Counted from the first letter of the stretch, positions 13,494 to 23,358 are shown. The stretch is DNA of 64,000 bases from Neobacillus endophyticus (GCF_013248975.1 NZ_JABRWH010000001.1:3182001-3246000), one strand, 5' to 3'. The notes: generated by a model not told the origin, from the sequence alone. A program made the numbers and translations.

Positions 13494-13979
13494 TTGGCCA
13501 TTAGAAAAATAGTCTGCTACCCGGCTGAAATACTAGAGCAAAAATGCCAAGAGGTAGTGAAATTTGATAAAAAACTTGCAAGAATACTTGATGATATGTA
13601 TGATACGATGATTGAATTTGATGGGGTTGGTCTTGCCGCACCGCAAATCGGCTTAGATGCAAGAATTGCTATTGTCGATATTGATGACGAGACAGGAACT
13701 ATCGAAATGATTAATCCTAAGATTTTAAAACAAGAGGGCGAACAATCTGGTCCTGAAGGCTGTTTAAGTTTTCCGGGATTATTTGGAGAAGTAACAAGAC
13801 CGGATTTTGTCCAAGTAGAAGCCTTTGATCGTAAAGGCAGAAAGTATACATTAGAAGCTGAAGGGTTTTTGGCAAGAGCAATCCAACATGAGATTGACCA
13901 TCTTGATGGAATCCTATTTACATCAAAAGTTTCGAGATATCTAGAGGAAGATGAGTTAAAAGGAGAAGAAGTTGAATGA
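13494..13979 (+). CDS. def: Peptide deformylase
   Basis: Def removes the formyl group from the N-terminal methionine of new proteins. All three metal-site motifs are present: [18 protein letters not shown] with the metal-binding Cys, and QHEIDHLDG. The start is a TTG at 13494, seven bases after GGAGG (13482-13486). The protein is then 161 residues, close to the B. subtilis type 1 enzyme. An in-frame ATG at 13473 lies upstream of that ribosome binding site and is unlikely. The stop overlaps the fmt start as ATGA; pairing of def and fmt couples removal and addition of the formyl group. Confidence 0.95.
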   Translation: MAIRKIVCYPAEILEQKCQEVVKFDKKLARILDDMYDTMIEFDGVGLAAPQIGLDARIAIVDIDDETGTIEMINPKILKQEGEQSGPEGCLSFPGLFGEVTRPDFVQVEAFDRKGRKYTLEAEGFLARAIQHEIDHLDGILFTSKVSRYLEEDELKGEEVE

Positions 13980-14917
13980 CGAAAATCGTTTTTATGGGAA
14001 CACCCGATTTTTCTGTTCCAGTCTTGAGGCGAATTATCACGGATGGTTATGAGGTTATCGGTGTTGTGACCCAGCCGGATCGGCCTGTAGGAAGAAAAAA
14101 AGTGTTAACTCCTCCTCCTGTAAAGGTTGAAGCATTAAAACATGGGATTCCTGTGTTTCAGCCTGAAAAAATCCGTCAGCAAGAAGAACTGAATAAGATT
14201 CTTGCATTAAAGCCTGATTTAGTCGTAACTGCTGCTTTTGGTCAGATTTTACCAAAGGAACTGCTAGACGCCCCTAAGTATGGCTGTATAAATGTCCATG
14301 CCTCGTTATTACCAGAGCTTCGCGGCGGTGCTCCGATTCATTATGCGATTATCCAAGGGAAAAAGAAAACGGGCATTACGATTATGTATATGGCGGAGAA
14401 GCTGGATGCTGGGGATATTTTGACCGTAAAAGAAGTCCCGATCACTGAGGAAGATCATGTAGGCACTCTCCATGATAAGCTTAGTACGGCAGGAGCGGAG
14501 CTGTTGTCGGAAACTTTGCCGTTGTTATTGGAAGGAAAACTAACCCCAATGCCACAAAATGATGCCGAAGCAACTCTCGCACCTAATATTAAAAGAGAGC
14601 AGGAAAAAATTGATTGGGCTCATACCGGAGAAGAAATCTATAATCAGGTTCGAGGCATGAATCCATGGCCTGTTGCCTTTACCACTATGGACGGCCAAGT
14701 TTTAAAAATTTGGAAAGCAATGAAGGTAAAAGGATTAATGGGCGAGGCAGGGACCATTTTAAAAATGGAAGAGGACGGATTTGTTGTTGGCAGCGGCGAT
14801 GATACTGCCATTAAAGTAATCGAGCTCCAGCCTTCAGGAAAAACCAAAATGTCCTGTGAGCAATTTTTAAGGGGAGCAGGATCGAAACTTACTTTAGGAA
14901 TGAAATTAGGAGTATAA
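13976..14917 (+). CDS. fmt: Methionyl-tRNA formyltransferase
   Basis: Fmt formylates initiator Met-tRNA with 10-formyl-tetrahydrofolate. The 313-residue protein has the N-terminal Rossmann-like domain ending in the folate-site motif [14 protein letters not shown], with catalytic Asn and His residues around VNVHAS-type sequence (here INVHAS). The C-terminal OB-like domain binds the tRNA. The ATGA overlap with def and the one-base gap to rsmB put it in the middle of a tightly packed translation operon. Confidence 0.96.
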   Translation: MTKIVFMGTPDFSVPVLRRIITDGYEVIGVVTQPDRPVGRKKVLTPPPVKVEALKHGIPVFQPEKIRQQEELNKILALKPDLVVTAAFGQILPKELLDAPKYGCINVHASLLPELRGGAPIHYAIIQGKKKTGITIMYMAEKLDAGDILTVKEVPITEEDHVGTLHDKLSTAGAELLSETLPLLLEGKLTPMPQNDAEATLAPNIKREQEKIDWAHTGEEIYNQVRGMNPWPVAFTTMDGQVLKIWKAMKVKGLMGEAGTILKMEEDGFVVGSGDDTAIKVIELQPSGKTKMSCEQFLRGAGSKLTLGMKLGV

Positions 14918-14918
14918 T

Positions 14919-16271
14919 ATGAAGTCTGCAATGAAAAAAAATGCCAGAGAAACGGCTATGGATCTTCTGACTGCGATTGAAAAAAATCAGTCGTATAGTA
15001 ACTTGCTGCTTAACCATGCCATCAAGCAAAATCAACTTGCATCAAAAGATATAGGGCTCCTTACTGAGTTAACATATGGCACACTTCAAAGAAGAAATAT
15101 TCTTGATTTTTATTTAAAGACTTTTGTTAAAAACAGCAAGAAAATAGAAAATTGGGTTATGCAATTGCTACGGCTGACACTTTATCAAATGGTTTACCTT
15201 GATAAAATTCCAGAAAGAGCTGCTATACATGAAGCTGTTGAAATAGCCAAAAAACGAGGTCATAAAGGTATTTCCGGTTTTGTTAATGGTGTGTTAAGAT
15301 CTATCCAGCGTGAAGGGCTGCCAACATTAGATACCATAACGGATCCGGTAGAAAGGTTGGCCCTGGAAACAAGTCATCCGGTATGGCTTGTTTCCAGGTG
15401 GATCGAACAATTTGGGTTCGAAAAAACTAAATCAATGTGTGAAATTAATTTAACAGCACCATTACAAACGGCACGTGTAAATACAGCGAAAATTTCACGT
15501 GAGCAATGTTTCCTTCTTCTTGAAGAGGAAGGCTTTCAAATAGAAAAAAGCCCTGTCATACCAGAGGCCATTCGTGCAATTAAAGGAAATTTAGCTTCAG
15601 CTAAAGCGTTTGAAAATGGTTTGTTGACGATTCAGGATGAAAGCTCAATGCTCGTTTCCTATGCTCTTGGGCTAAGTGGAAATGAAAAAGTCTTAGATGC
15701 TTGCGCAGCCCCTGGTGGTAAAAGCACTCACATTGCGGAAAAACTGAATGCAGGTGGCCAGGTCATTTCCCTCGATCTTCATGAACATAAAGTAAAATTA
15801 ATTCAAGATAACGCGAGCCGTTTAGGCTTGCATAACATAGAAACGTTTGTTTTGGATTCTAGAAAAGCTAGAGAGCAATTCAAAGTGGAATCATTTGATA
15901 AAGTGTTGCTTGATGCTCCTTGTTCAGGGCTCGGGGTGATGAGAAGAAAACCCGATATGAAATATACGAAGCAAGAAAAGGATATCACCCAGTTAAGCAA
16001 GATTCAGCAGGAACTTTTGGCGTCCGTTGCCCCATTGATAAAAAAAGGCGGTACTCTCGTCTATAGTACATGTACAATAGATAAAGAAGAAAATGAAAAT
16101 ACAGTAAAGACATTTTTACAGCTTCATCCGAAATTTGAGGGAGATCTTTCCTTTAAAAGCAGGATGCCAGGAGCTGTACAATCCTTGATCACTAGTTATG
16201 ATCTGCAAATCTTTCCTCAAGATTTTGGATCGGATGGTTTTTATATTGCAGTCTTACGGAAGAAGGTGTAA
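14919..16271 (+). CDS. rsmB: 16S rRNA m5C967 methyltransferase RsmB
   Basis: RsmB methylates C967 (E. coli numbering) of 16S rRNA with SAM. The 450-residue protein has an N-terminal NusB-like RNA-binding domain (about residues 1-140) and a C-terminal methyltransferase domain with the SAM motif DACAAPGGKSTH. The two cysteines of the NOL1/NOP2/Sun family are in DAPCSGLGVMRRKPD and STCTIDKEENE. ATG 14919 follows AGGAG by six bases; a later in-frame ATG at 14931 is possible. Confidence 0.94.
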   Translation: MKSAMKKNARETAMDLLTAIEKNQSYSNLLLNHAIKQNQLASKDIGLLTELTYGTLQRRNILDFYLKTFVKNSKKIENWVMQLLRLTLYQMVYLDKIPERAAIHEAVEIAKKRGHKGISGFVNGVLRSIQREGLPTLDTITDPVERLALETSHPVWLVSRWIEQFGFEKTKSMCEINLTAPLQTARVNTAKISREQCFLLLEEEGFQIEKSPVIPEAIRAIKGNLASAKAFENGLLTIQDESSMLVSYALGLSGNEKVLDACAAPGGKSTHIAEKLNAGGQVISLDLHEHKVKLIQDNASRLGLHNIETFVLDSRKAREQFKVESFDKVLLDAPCSGLGVMRRKPDMKYTKQEKDITQLSKIQQELLASVAPLIKKGGTLVYSTCTIDKEENENTVKTFLQLHPKFEGDLSFKSRMPGAVQSLITSYDLQIFPQDFGSDGFYIAVLRKKV

Positions 16272-16274
16272 GTT

Positions 16275-17363
16275 TTGGAACAATTAAATACAACGAAGAT
16301 GGACACAGCATTGGAACAAAAAAAATCCATTTATTCACTCGAGCTTCACGAATTAAAAGGTTGGCTGAAGGAGATAGGCGAAAAGCCGTTTCGAGCCGAC
16401 CAAATTTTTGACTGGCTTTATCAAAAAAGGGTGACATCCTTTGAAGAAATGAATAATCTCTCAAAAACGTTGCGAGACCAGCTTGCTTCGCATTTTCAAA
16501 TGACTACCCTAAATACATTGATACAGCAAACATCGTCTGATGGAACCATTAAATTTTTATTTGAGCTGCACGATGGGTTTTCTATTGAAACCGTACTGAT
16601 GCGCCATGAATATGGAAACTCGATATGTGTGACAACACAGGTAGGCTGCCGGATCGGCTGTACATTTTGTGCTTCCACACTTGGCGGGTTAAAAAGACAT
16701 TTGGAAGCTGGAGAAATTGTTGCCCAGGTTGTAAAAGTGCAACAGGCGCTTGATGAGACTAATGAACGAGTCAGTTCTGTTGTTATTATGGGGATTGGTG
16801 AACCGTTTGATAACTATAATAATATGCTTTCGTTTCTAAAAATTATCAATCATGATAAAGGACTCAATATTGGGGCCCGTCATATCACGGTGTCAACAAG
16901 TGGAATCATTCCGAAAATTTATGAATTTGCCGATGAAAATATGCAAATCAATTTTGCCATTTCACTTCATGCACCTAATACGGAATTACGCTCGAAGCTA
17001 ATGCCAATCAATAAGGCTTATAAACTTGATGACTTAATGAAAGCTGTGCGGTATTATATCGATAAGACAGGGAGACGGATCAGCTTTGAATATGGCTTGT
17101 TCGGAGGCGTTAATGATTCGATAGAGCATGCGGAGGAATTGGCAGAGCTTATTAAAGGGCTGAAATGCCATGTTAACCTAATACCAGTCAACTATGTCCC
17201 TGAGAGGGATTATGTACGTACTCCAAAAGATAAGATATTTGCATTTGAACGGACACTTAAAAGCCGCGGGATTAATGTGACTATTCGCCGGGAGCAAGGG
17301 TCTGATATCGACGCAGCTTGCGGTCAGCTCCGTGCGAAGGAACGGAAAGAGGAGACGATGTGA
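16275..17363 (+). CDS. rlmN: Dual-specificity 23S rRNA/tRNA adenine-C2 methyltransferase RlmN
   Basis: RlmN is a radical-SAM enzyme that makes 2-methyladenosine at A2503 of 23S rRNA and, in some bacteria, A37 of tRNAs. The iron-sulfur cluster ligands are Cys125, Cys129 and Cys132 in [11 protein letters not shown]. The methyl-carrying Cys lies near the C-terminus in [10 protein letters not shown]. Translation starts at TTG 16275, after AAGGTG; the 362-residue product matches the B. subtilis 363-residue enzyme. The next in-frame ATG (16299) would shorten it. It sits between rsmB and prpC, as in other Bacillus. Confidence 0.95.
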   Translation: MEQLNTTKMDTALEQKKSIYSLELHELKGWLKEIGEKPFRADQIFDWLYQKRVTSFEEMNNLSKTLRDQLASHFQMTTLNTLIQQTSSDGTIKFLFELHDGFSIETVLMRHEYGNSICVTTQVGCRIGCTFCASTLGGLKRHLEAGEIVAQVVKVQQALDETNERVSSVVIMGIGEPFDNYNNMLSFLKIINHDKGLNIGARHITVSTSGIIPKIYEFADENMQINFAISLHAPNTELRSKLMPINKAYKLDDLMKAVRYYIDKTGRRISFEYGLFGGVNDSIEHAEELAELIKGLKCHVNLIPVNYVPERDYVRTPKDKIFAFERTLKSRGINVTIRREQGSDIDAACGQLRAKERKEETM

Positions 17364-17367
17364 AGGT

Positions 17368-18120
17368 ATGAACTCAGTATTTCTGACAGACCAAGGGAAG
17401 GTGCGTCTTCATAATGAAGATGCCGGTGGTGTGTTTATCAATCAGGACGGAAATCGCCTTGCCGTTGTAGCAGACGGCATGGGCGGCCACCGTGCCGGGG
17501 ATGTTGCCAGCGGAATGACATTATCCCATTTAAAACAAGAATGGGAAGCTTCGAAGGGAATTACAACTGCCGATGTTGCCGAGAAGTGGCTGATGGAACA
17601 AATTTCAAAGGTAAATGGAATGCTGTTTGAGCATGCCAATAATCATTTGGAATGTGATGGGATGGGGACAACCATTGTTGCTGCCATTACAACGGATGGC
17701 TTTGCTGCATTGGCACATATTGGTGACAGCAGAGGCTATATTTTAAATGAATCCGGTTTTTCGCAAATTACAGAAGACCATTCTCTCGTGAATGAACTGG
17801 TAAGGACAGGACAAATTACCAAAGAGGATGCCGAACATCACCCGCGGAAGAATGTTTTATTGCGGGCTCTGGGAACGGAACGAACAGTGGAAATGGATAT
17901 TAAAACGATTACATTTGAAGAAGGGGATATTCTGTTATTGTGCTCTGACGGGCTGTCAAATAAAGTAAGTGAAAACGAATTGGCTGAAATTCTTGTAATG
18001 GAAGTCGATTTGACACAAAGAGCTAGTACACTTATTACTCTTGCAAATGATTACGGTGGAGAAGATAACATTACATTGACGATTGTTGAGTTCCCTAAAA
18101 GCGGCAAGGGTGATGTTTAA
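17368..18120 (+). CDS. prpC: PP2C-family serine/threonine phosphatase PrpC
   Basis: PrpC removes phosphate from proteins phosphorylated by the adjacent kinase PrkC, including EF-G and HPr-type targets in B. subtilis. The 250-residue protein shows the metal-binding PP2C motifs VADGMGGHRAGD, HIGDSRGY, LLCSDGLSN and GGEDNITL. I start at ATG 17368; upstream in-frame codons contain no start, and GAGGAG lies about 12 bases before it. The stop is directly followed by the prkC ATG, so the two opposing enzymes are made together. Confidence 0.95.
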   Translation: MNSVFLTDQGKVRLHNEDAGGVFINQDGNRLAVVADGMGGHRAGDVASGMTLSHLKQEWEASKGITTADVAEKWLMEQISKVNGMLFEHANNHLECDGMGTTIVAAITTDGFAALAHIGDSRGYILNESGFSQITEDHSLVNELVRTGQITKEDAEHHPRKNVLLRALGTERTVEMDIKTITFEEGDILLLCSDGLSNKVSENELAEILVMEVDLTQRASTLITLANDYGGEDNITLTIVEFPKSGKGDV

Positions 18121-20100
18121 ATGTTTATTGGAAAAAGATTGAGCGACCGCTATAAAATCCTCGATATAATTGGTGGCGGAGGGATGGCAAATGTCTACCT
18201 TGCCCATGACATGATTCTTGACCGCGATGTAGCAGTAAAAATGCTTCGTCTTGATTTTGCAAATGATGAAGAATTTATCCGAAGATTTCATAGGGAAGCA
18301 CAATCAGCGACAAGTCTTGCCCATCCGAATATTGTTAGTATTTATGATGTGGGTGAGGAAGGCGATCTTTATTATATTGTGATGGAGTATGTGGAGGGGC
18401 AGACATTAAAAAAATACATACAACAAAGGTCTCCACTAATACTAGAGGATATCATACGGATCATGAGTCAGTTGACTTCAGCTATTGCTCATGCCCATCA
18501 TAACCATATCATTCATCGTGATATCAAACCGCATAATATTTTAGTCGATCATAATGGAAATGTTAAAATTACTGACTTTGGCATCGCCATGGCATTAAGT
18601 GCAACGAGTATTACTCAAACGAATTCTGTCCTGGGATCTGTACATTATTTATCGCCAGAACAGGCTCGCGGCGGCATGGCAAATGAGAAATCTGATATTT
18701 ATTCCCTTGGCATTGTCATGTTTGAATTATTAACTGGCAGGCTTCCGTTTTCTGGTGAATCAGCTGTTTCGATTGCCTTAAAACATCTACAATCGGAAAC
18801 GCCGTCGGTTAGACGCTGGAATCCAAGTATTCCGCAGAGTGTAGAAAACATCGTTCTAAAGGCAACCGCAAAGGATCCCTTTCATCGTTACAATAATGTA
18901 GAAGAAATGGAAGAAGACTTGCGTACATCACTTGATCCGGAAAGAATGGATGAACCTAAATTTGAATTGCCGTTAGATGATGAAGCCACAAAGGCAATAC
19001 CGGTCATTACAAGTGATCATCCTGTGAAAAATTTGGATGAAACCCTTGTGCATAATCAGGAAAAGGCCGCAGTCCATGCAGCGAATACCGATCATAATAC
19101 AAAGTCTGCCAAGAAAAAACGAAAAAAATGGCCGATAATATTAATATCTACTTTTTTGGTACTAGCGATACTTGGAACGGCAGCTGTTCTGATTTTACCG
19201 GGATTGATGGCATCAAAGGACATAAAGATACCGGACGTTACTGGTATGAATGTAGATGATGCTGTTTCTAAACTGAAATCTAAAGGAATTGGAATAGGGA
19301 AAAAATTTCAAATACCGGATGAAATGGTGAAAAAGGGAAAAGTAATTAGGACGGATCCTGATGCAGGCAATACAGTAAAGGAAAATACTAAGATCAATCT
19401 TTATATAAGTTCCGGGAAAGAAAAATATGAATTGTCCGATTATGTAGGACGTCAGTATGATGATGTTCTCCGCTTATTAGATGATCAAAACTTTAAAGAA
19501 ATTAAAAAAATAGAGAAAAACGATGATAGTGATCCAGGAACGATTATTAGTCAAAACCCTCCTGGAGGTAAAAAAGTTGTACCAGAGGATACAGTTTTGG
19601 AATTTGAAGTGAGTATAGGACCTGAGAAAATTGTCTTAAAGGATTTAACGCAATACAATTTAAAAGGTGCCCAGGACTATGCTTCATTAGTGGGACTTAA
19701 TCTTGATGCTTCACAGCAAAAGTATGATGATAATATTCCAGCTGGAATGGTTCTTTCGCAGTCTCCTGCTCCTGGAACGTCATTGCAGAAAGGCGATAAG
19801 GTCACAGTAGTTATTTCAAAAGGCAAAGAAGTGAAGCCGCCAAAAAGTGTAACAAAAGATATAACGATTCCATATGACCCGCCTGTCCCTGGTGAACCGG
19901 GACAGAAGCAGCAGGTTCAAATATATATAGAGGATATGAACCATAGCATGACTGAGCCTGCCCAGACCTTTGATATTACTGAAACAAAGACGGTTCCGAT
20001 TGAATTAAACATCCCATATGGCGGTAAAGCTGGCTATAAAGTGATTCGGGATAGTAAGGTTATTTTAGATGAAGTGATTAATTATAATGATGTACCTTGA
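18121..20100 (+). CDS. prkC: Serine/threonine protein kinase PrkC with PASTA domains
   Basis: PrkC is a membrane receptor kinase; in B. subtilis it senses muropeptides and promotes spore germination. The 659-residue protein has a cytoplasmic kinase domain with the Gly-rich loop GGGGMANVY, the catalytic loop HRDIKPHNIL and DFGIA. A basic linker with poly-Lys, one membrane helix at about residues 337-359, and three extracellular PASTA repeats follow, with a further beta-rich C-terminal domain. The ATG directly follows the prpC stop, and AAGGGTGAT provides the ribosome site. Confidence 0.95.
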   Translation: MFIGKRLSDRYKILDIIGGGGMANVYLAHDMILDRDVAVKMLRLDFANDEEFIRRFHREAQSATSLAHPNIVSIYDVGEEGDLYYIVMEYVEGQTLKKYIQQRSPLILEDIIRIMSQLTSAIAHAHHNHIIHRDIKPHNILVDHNGNVKITDFGIAMALSATSITQTNSVLGSVHYLSPEQARGGMANEKSDIYSLGIVMFELLTGRLPFSGESAVSIALKHLQSETPSVRRWNPSIPQSVENIVLKATAKDPFHRYNNVEEMEEDLRTSLDPERMDEPKFELPLDDEATKAIPVITSDHPVKNLDETLVHNQEKAAVHAANTDHNTKSAKKKRKKWPIILISTFLVLAILGTAAVLILPGLMASKDIKIPDVTGMNVDDAVSKLKSKGIGIGKKFQIPDEMVKKGKVIRTDPDAGNTVKENTKINLYISSGKEKYELSDYVGRQYDDVLRLLDDQNFKEIKKIEKNDDSDPGTIISQNPPGGKKVVPEDTVLEFEVSIGPEKIVLKDLTQYNLKGAQDYASLVGLNLDASQQKYDDNIPAGMVLSQSPAPGTSLQKGDKVTVVISKGKEVKPPKSVTKDITIPYDPPVPGEPGQKQQVQIYIEDMNHSMTEPAQTFDITETKTVPIELNIPYGGKAGYKVIRDSKVILDEVINYNDVP

Positions 20101-20154
20101 TAATAATGAGAAAATCTATTTTGATCGGTTGGTAGTAATCGCAAGGAGGTTGCT

Positions 20155-21036
20155 ATGCCTGAAGGGAAAATTGTAAAAGCATTAAGTGGATTTTATTATG
20201 TTCTGCATAATCAGGAATTAATTCAGTGCCGTGGCAGAGGGGTGTTTAGAAAAAACAAGGTTACCCCGCTGGTCGGCGATGAAGTTGTGTTTCAAGCAGA
20301 GAATGACACAGAAGGTTATATTTTAGAAGTGAAGGAACGTAAGAATGAACTTGTAAGGCCGCCAATAGCGAATGTGGATCAGGCCATTCTTGTCTTTTCA
20401 GCAGTTGAGCCGGATTTCAGTACGGTTTTATTGGACCGCTTTCTTGTGCTGGTTGAATATAATCACATTAAACCACTAATTTGTATTACGAAGATGGACT
20501 TGACAAATGAAAAACAAAAGATGAATATTGCAGGTTATGCTCATGACTATGAGGAAGCGGGATATGATGTGATCCTCACTTCTTCAGAAACTGAAAGCGG
20601 AATCCAACAATTATATCCTCATATTGAAGATAGAATAACGGTCGTTGCTGGTCAATCGGGTGTTGGAAAATCCTCATTATTAAATGTACTGCGCCCTGAT
20701 CTGGAACTAAAAACGAATGACATTTCTTCACATTTAGGGCGAGGAAAACATACGACAAGACATGTAGAGCTAATAAAAATAGGCAATGGACTTGTTGCGG
20801 ATACTCCAGGTTTCAGCTCATTGGATTTTACAGAAATTGAAGCAGATGAATTAACTTCGTGTTTTCCTGAATTATTAAATGCCAGTGAAAATTGTAAATT
20901 CCGCGGCTGTTTGCATGTTAGTGAGCCGAAATGCGGAGTGAAGCAAGCGGTAGAATCAGGTGAAATCCCTATATACCGTTATGAACATTATCTGGATTTT
21001 CTAAAGGAAATAAAAGATAGAAAGCCGAGGTATTAA
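20155..21036 (+). CDS. rsgA: Ribosome small-subunit biogenesis GTPase RsgA
   Basis: RsgA (YloQ, CpgA) is a late 30S maturation checkpoint GTPase. It has the circularly permuted motif order that defines the family: an N-terminal OB fold, then G4 (TKMD), G1 GQSGVGKSS (about residues 166-174) and G3 DTPG. A C-terminal zinc site follows with CKFRGCLHVSEPKC. The 293-residue length is normal. AAGGAGG precedes the ATG. It lies between prkC and rpe, as in B. subtilis. Confidence 0.96.
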   Translation: MPEGKIVKALSGFYYVLHNQELIQCRGRGVFRKNKVTPLVGDEVVFQAENDTEGYILEVKERKNELVRPPIANVDQAILVFSAVEPDFSTVLLDRFLVLVEYNHIKPLICITKMDLTNEKQKMNIAGYAHDYEEAGYDVILTSSETESGIQQLYPHIEDRITVVAGQSGVGKSSLLNVLRPDLELKTNDISSHLGRGKHTTRHVELIKIGNGLVADTPGFSSLDFTEIEADELTSCFPELLNASENCKFRGCLHVSEPKCGVKQAVESGEIPIYRYEHYLDFLKEIKDRKPRY

Positions 21037-21039
21037 AGA

Positions 21040-21687
21040 ATGGTTAAAATTGCACCATCAATTCTTTCCGCCGATTTTTCTAAATTAGGAGAAGAAATTT
21101 TGGCGGTTGAAAAAGCAGGGGCAGACTATATTCATGTAGATGTAATGGATGGTCATTTTGTTCCTAATATAACAATCGGCCCTTTAATTGTAGAGGCTAT
21201 TCGGCCAATCACCAAACTTCCGCTTGATGTACATTTGATGATTGAAAATCCTAGCCAATATATTGAAGCATTTGCGAAAGCCGGCGCCGATTATCTAACG
21301 GTTCATGTTGAGGCTGACAGGCATCTTCATCGGACAATCCAAAAAATTAAGTCCCTAGGAGTCAAGGCTGGCGTTGTAATAAATCCGGCGACACCAGTTG
21401 ATACCATTCAGCACATAATAGGTGATATTGATCTTGTACTATTAATGTCTGTTAACCCAGGCTTTGGTGGACAGAAGTTTATTCCGGAAGTCCTTAATAA
21501 AATAAGGCAAGTAAAACAAATGGCTGATGAAAAAGGTTTAAATATCGAAATTGAAGTGGACGGCGGCGTTAATTCAGAAACTGCAAGGCAGTGTATCGAA
21601 GCGGGAGCCAATGTCCTTGTTGCTGGATCCGCGGTTTATAATGAAGAAGACTATGCGAAGGCCATTTCGCAAATAAGAGGAAATTAG
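21040..21687 (+). CDS. rpe: Ribulose-phosphate 3-epimerase
   Basis: Rpe interconverts ribulose 5-phosphate and xylulose 5-phosphate in the pentose phosphate pathway. The 215-residue TIM barrel has the signature [12 protein letters not shown], the first catalytic region [21 protein letters not shown] and the second catalytic Asp in VDGGVN. The ATG starts three bases after the rsgA stop, with the ribosome site inside the rsgA end. A strong terminator follows. Confidence 0.96.
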   Translation: MVKIAPSILSADFSKLGEEILAVEKAGADYIHVDVMDGHFVPNITIGPLIVEAIRPITKLPLDVHLMIENPSQYIEAFAKAGADYLTVHVEADRHLHRTIQKIKSLGVKAGVVINPATPVDTIQHIIGDIDLVLLMSVNPGFGGQKFIPEVLNKIRQVKQMADEKGLNIEIEVDGGVNSETARQCIEAGANVLVAGSAVYNEEDYAKAISQIRGN

Positions 21688-21713
21688 AAAAGCCGGCATT
21701 AGCCGGCTTTTTA
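21688..21713 (+). terminator. Terminator after rpe
   Basis: AAAAGCCGGC and GCCGGCTTTT pair around a short ATTA loop, and T residues follow. It ends the long coaBC-rpe block. Confidence 0.9.
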
Positions 21714-21736
21714 CCTATATTAAAGGAGCAATTGAA

Positions 21737-22384
21737 ATGATCATAAACATACTTGCTGGAGGCCCGGAAGAATTGTTACCTGATTTACGTGAATATTCGG
21801 AAGAACAAGTTCTTTGGGTCGGAGTTGACCGGGGTGTTTTTCATTTATTGAACAGAGGAATTAAACCAAACATTGCATTTGGAGATTTTGATTCTGTTAC
21901 ACCGGATGAATTATCTTTTATTGAAAACCAAGTAAACGAGATGAAGCGATATAAGCCTGAAAAAGATGAAACAGATATGGAGCTGGCGTTAAATTGGGCT
22001 TTAGCGCAAAGGCCTGAAAAAATCCGATTGTTTGGTGCTACGGGGGGGAGAATCGATCATTTAATGGCAAATGTACAGCTTTTGTATACGCCGCTCCTAG
22101 AAAACAGCACCGTAAAGATTTGTCTTATCGATCGTTATAATCAAGTGTTTTTAACTTCACCTGGGAAACATAAAATAAAAAAATTGAAAAATGAAAAATA
22201 CATATCTTTTGTACCATTAACCTTAATGGTTGCCAATCTTACTCTTGAGGGCTTTAAATTTCCTTTGAAAAACCGTCATATTTCACTTGGCTCCACACTA
22301 TGTATTAGTAATGAACTTATCAATGATTATGGTACTTTTTCATTTTCAGAAGGCATATTAATAGTGATAAGAAGCCATGATTAA
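21737..22384 (+). CDS. thiN: Thiamine pyrophosphokinase
   Basis: ThiN (YloS) transfers pyrophosphate from ATP to thiamine, giving the active cofactor from salvaged vitamin. The 215-residue protein has the catalytic motifs FGDFDS and KDETDMELAL, the ATGGRIDH turn and the small C-terminal beta domain. ATG 21737 follows AAAGGAG. No thiamine riboswitch is visible in front of it, as expected for a salvage kinase gene that is constitutive in Bacillus. Confidence 0.93.
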   Translation: MIINILAGGPEELLPDLREYSEEQVLWVGVDRGVFHLLNRGIKPNIAFGDFDSVTPDELSFIENQVNEMKRYKPEKDETDMELALNWALAQRPEKIRLFGATGGRIDHLMANVQLLYTPLLENSTVKICLIDRYNQVFLTSPGKHKIKKLKNEKYISFVPLTLMVANLTLEGFKFPLKNRHISLGSTLCISNELINDYGTFSFSEGILIVIRSHD

Positions 22385-22497
22385 TTGGCACTATAATCGT
22401 GGTACTGATTTCGTTCGTTTGAATAATATGGTAAGGGCGTACGAAAATCTTGGGCTAAGAAGAGATATGAGACGTGAGATTTGTGAGGAGGGACAGT

Positions 22498-22581
22498 ATG
22501 AAATTTTATACAATTAAACTGCCAAAATTTTTAGGCGGGATTGTCCGGGCGATGATTGGTGTGTTTAAGAAAAACGATTAG
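22498..22581 (+). CDS. spoVM: Stage V sporulation protein SpoVM (27 residues)
   Basis: SpoVM is an amphipathic helix that binds the convex outer forespore membrane and anchors the coat ATPase SpoIVA. This short frame begins MKFYTIKLPKFLGGIVRAM, identical to the B. subtilis peptide over its first 19 residues, then diverges (IGVFKKND). A near-perfect ribosome site GAGGAGGG (22485-22492) precedes the ATG, and the neighbours thiN and rpmB are as in B. subtilis. A sigma-E promoter is expected upstream, but I did not find a convincing match. The gene is too short for standard gene finding and easily missed. Confidence 0.96.
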   Translation: MKFYTIKLPKFLGGIVRAMIGVFKKND

Positions 22582-22624
22582 AAAAAAGTAAAGCACCTGT
22601 GCTCTATACCTTTCCATAGAAAAG

Positions 22625-22655
22625 TAAGGCACCCATTTGGGTGCTTTATATTTTT
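22625..22655 (+). terminator. Terminator after spoVM
   Basis: AAGGCACCC and GGGTGCTTT pair (one G-U) around ATTT, and a TATATTTTT tail follows. Confidence 0.85.
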
Positions 22656-22689
22656 GCTTGTGTAAACTTCATATATTGCTAATACTACC

Positions 22690-22723
22690 CTAAAAAGAAA
22701 ATGAGCATCCAACGAGGATGCTC
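22690..22723 (-). terminator. Terminator after rpmB
   Basis: On the minus strand the stem GAGCATCC/GGATGCTC (8 bp, five-base loop) is followed by a T-rich run read as ATTTTCTTTTTAG. It lies just beyond the rpmB stop. Confidence 0.85.
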
Positions 22724-22731
22724 AAGCATGA

Positions 22732-22920
22732 TTAAACACGCTCAACTTTACCAGATCTTAATGCTCTTGCAGAAACCCAAACACGTTTTGGTTTTCCATC
22801 TACAAGAATACGTACTTTTTGAAGGTTTGCACCCCATGTACGCTTATTTGCATTCATAGCGTGAGAACGTGAGTTACCTGTTGTCGTTTTCTTTCCAGTT
22901 ACAACACATTTACGTGGCAT
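22732..22920 (-). CDS. rpmB: 50S ribosomal protein L28
   Basis: L28 is a 62-residue large-subunit protein. It begins [15 protein letters not shown] and has the conserved [12 protein letters not shown] and [13 protein letters not shown] ends. I start at the ATG read from 22920, with AAGGAGG in front; longer in-frame starts upstream lie before that ribosome site. It has only one Cys, so it is the form without the zinc ribbon. It is transcribed alone on the minus strand, divergent from yloU. Confidence 0.96.
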   Translation of the reverse strand: MPRKCVVTGKKTTTGNSRSHAMNANKRTWGANLQKVRILVDGKPKRVWVSARALRSGKVERV

Positions 22921-23033
22921 ATGATTTCCCTCCTTAACTACCAATAGCTTTTCTTGCATATGAAGAATTTCAGATGGTTCTCATCTGTAAAGAAAAATGG
23001 CATGACCATATTTCTGTCTAAACACACCCTAAT

Positions 23034-23062
23034 AATTTATCATACTAAGCGTTCGAATGCAA
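23034..23062 (-). promoter_or_regulatory. Candidate rpmB promoter
   Basis: On the minus strand TTGCAT (23057-23062) and TAAATT (23034-23039) are 17 bases apart. This would give a leader of about 105 bases ahead of rpmB. Confidence 0.45.
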
Positions 23063-23284
23063 TAGTTCTTAAATAAGGTTTCAAGAAAAAAACCTTGACA
23101 TACTATTTGACTGTTACCTAAACACTCTTTTTAAATTTGTCTATTCATTTATGCTTTACCCCACTGCCTGAGTAGGTTTCCTTGATTAGCTTTCTAGATG
23201 AAGCCATGTGACTTATGTCCAAGCAATAAGCAGTTAAACAAATATGGGCTTTTCAAGATCATGTCCATTATCATTCAACCAATA

Positions 23285-23313
23285 TTCACTTTCCATATTG
23301 CGGTTACTATAGT
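23285..23313 (+). promoter_or_regulatory. Candidate yloU promoter
   Basis: TTCACT (23285-23290) and TATAGT (23308-23313) are 17 bases apart. Transcription would start near 23320, which rules out the in-frame ATG at 23317 as the yloU start. Confidence 0.5.
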
Positions 23314-23358
23314 AAAATGACTGTAGTCAAGGAGCATATTCCAAAGGGGGAACGATTC

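Larger units (their letters stand above)
22921..23358. other. 438-base gap between divergent rpmB and yloU
   Basis: I see no gene here. The gap holds the rpmB leader, with a 6-bp hairpin CAGATG/CATCTG at 22971-22987, and the rpmB promoter. It also holds an inverted repeat AAGGTTT-N8-AAACCTT at 23075-23096, a consensus -35 TTGACA at 23095-23100 with only weak -10 partners, and the yloU promoter at its right end. The middle (about 23130-23280) is AT-rich with no structure I can interpret. Confidence 0.6.

Noticed and set aside
21688..21736. Possible thiamine riboswitch before thiN
   Set aside because: The gap is only 49 bases and holds the rpe terminator; none of the conserved riboswitch core is present.
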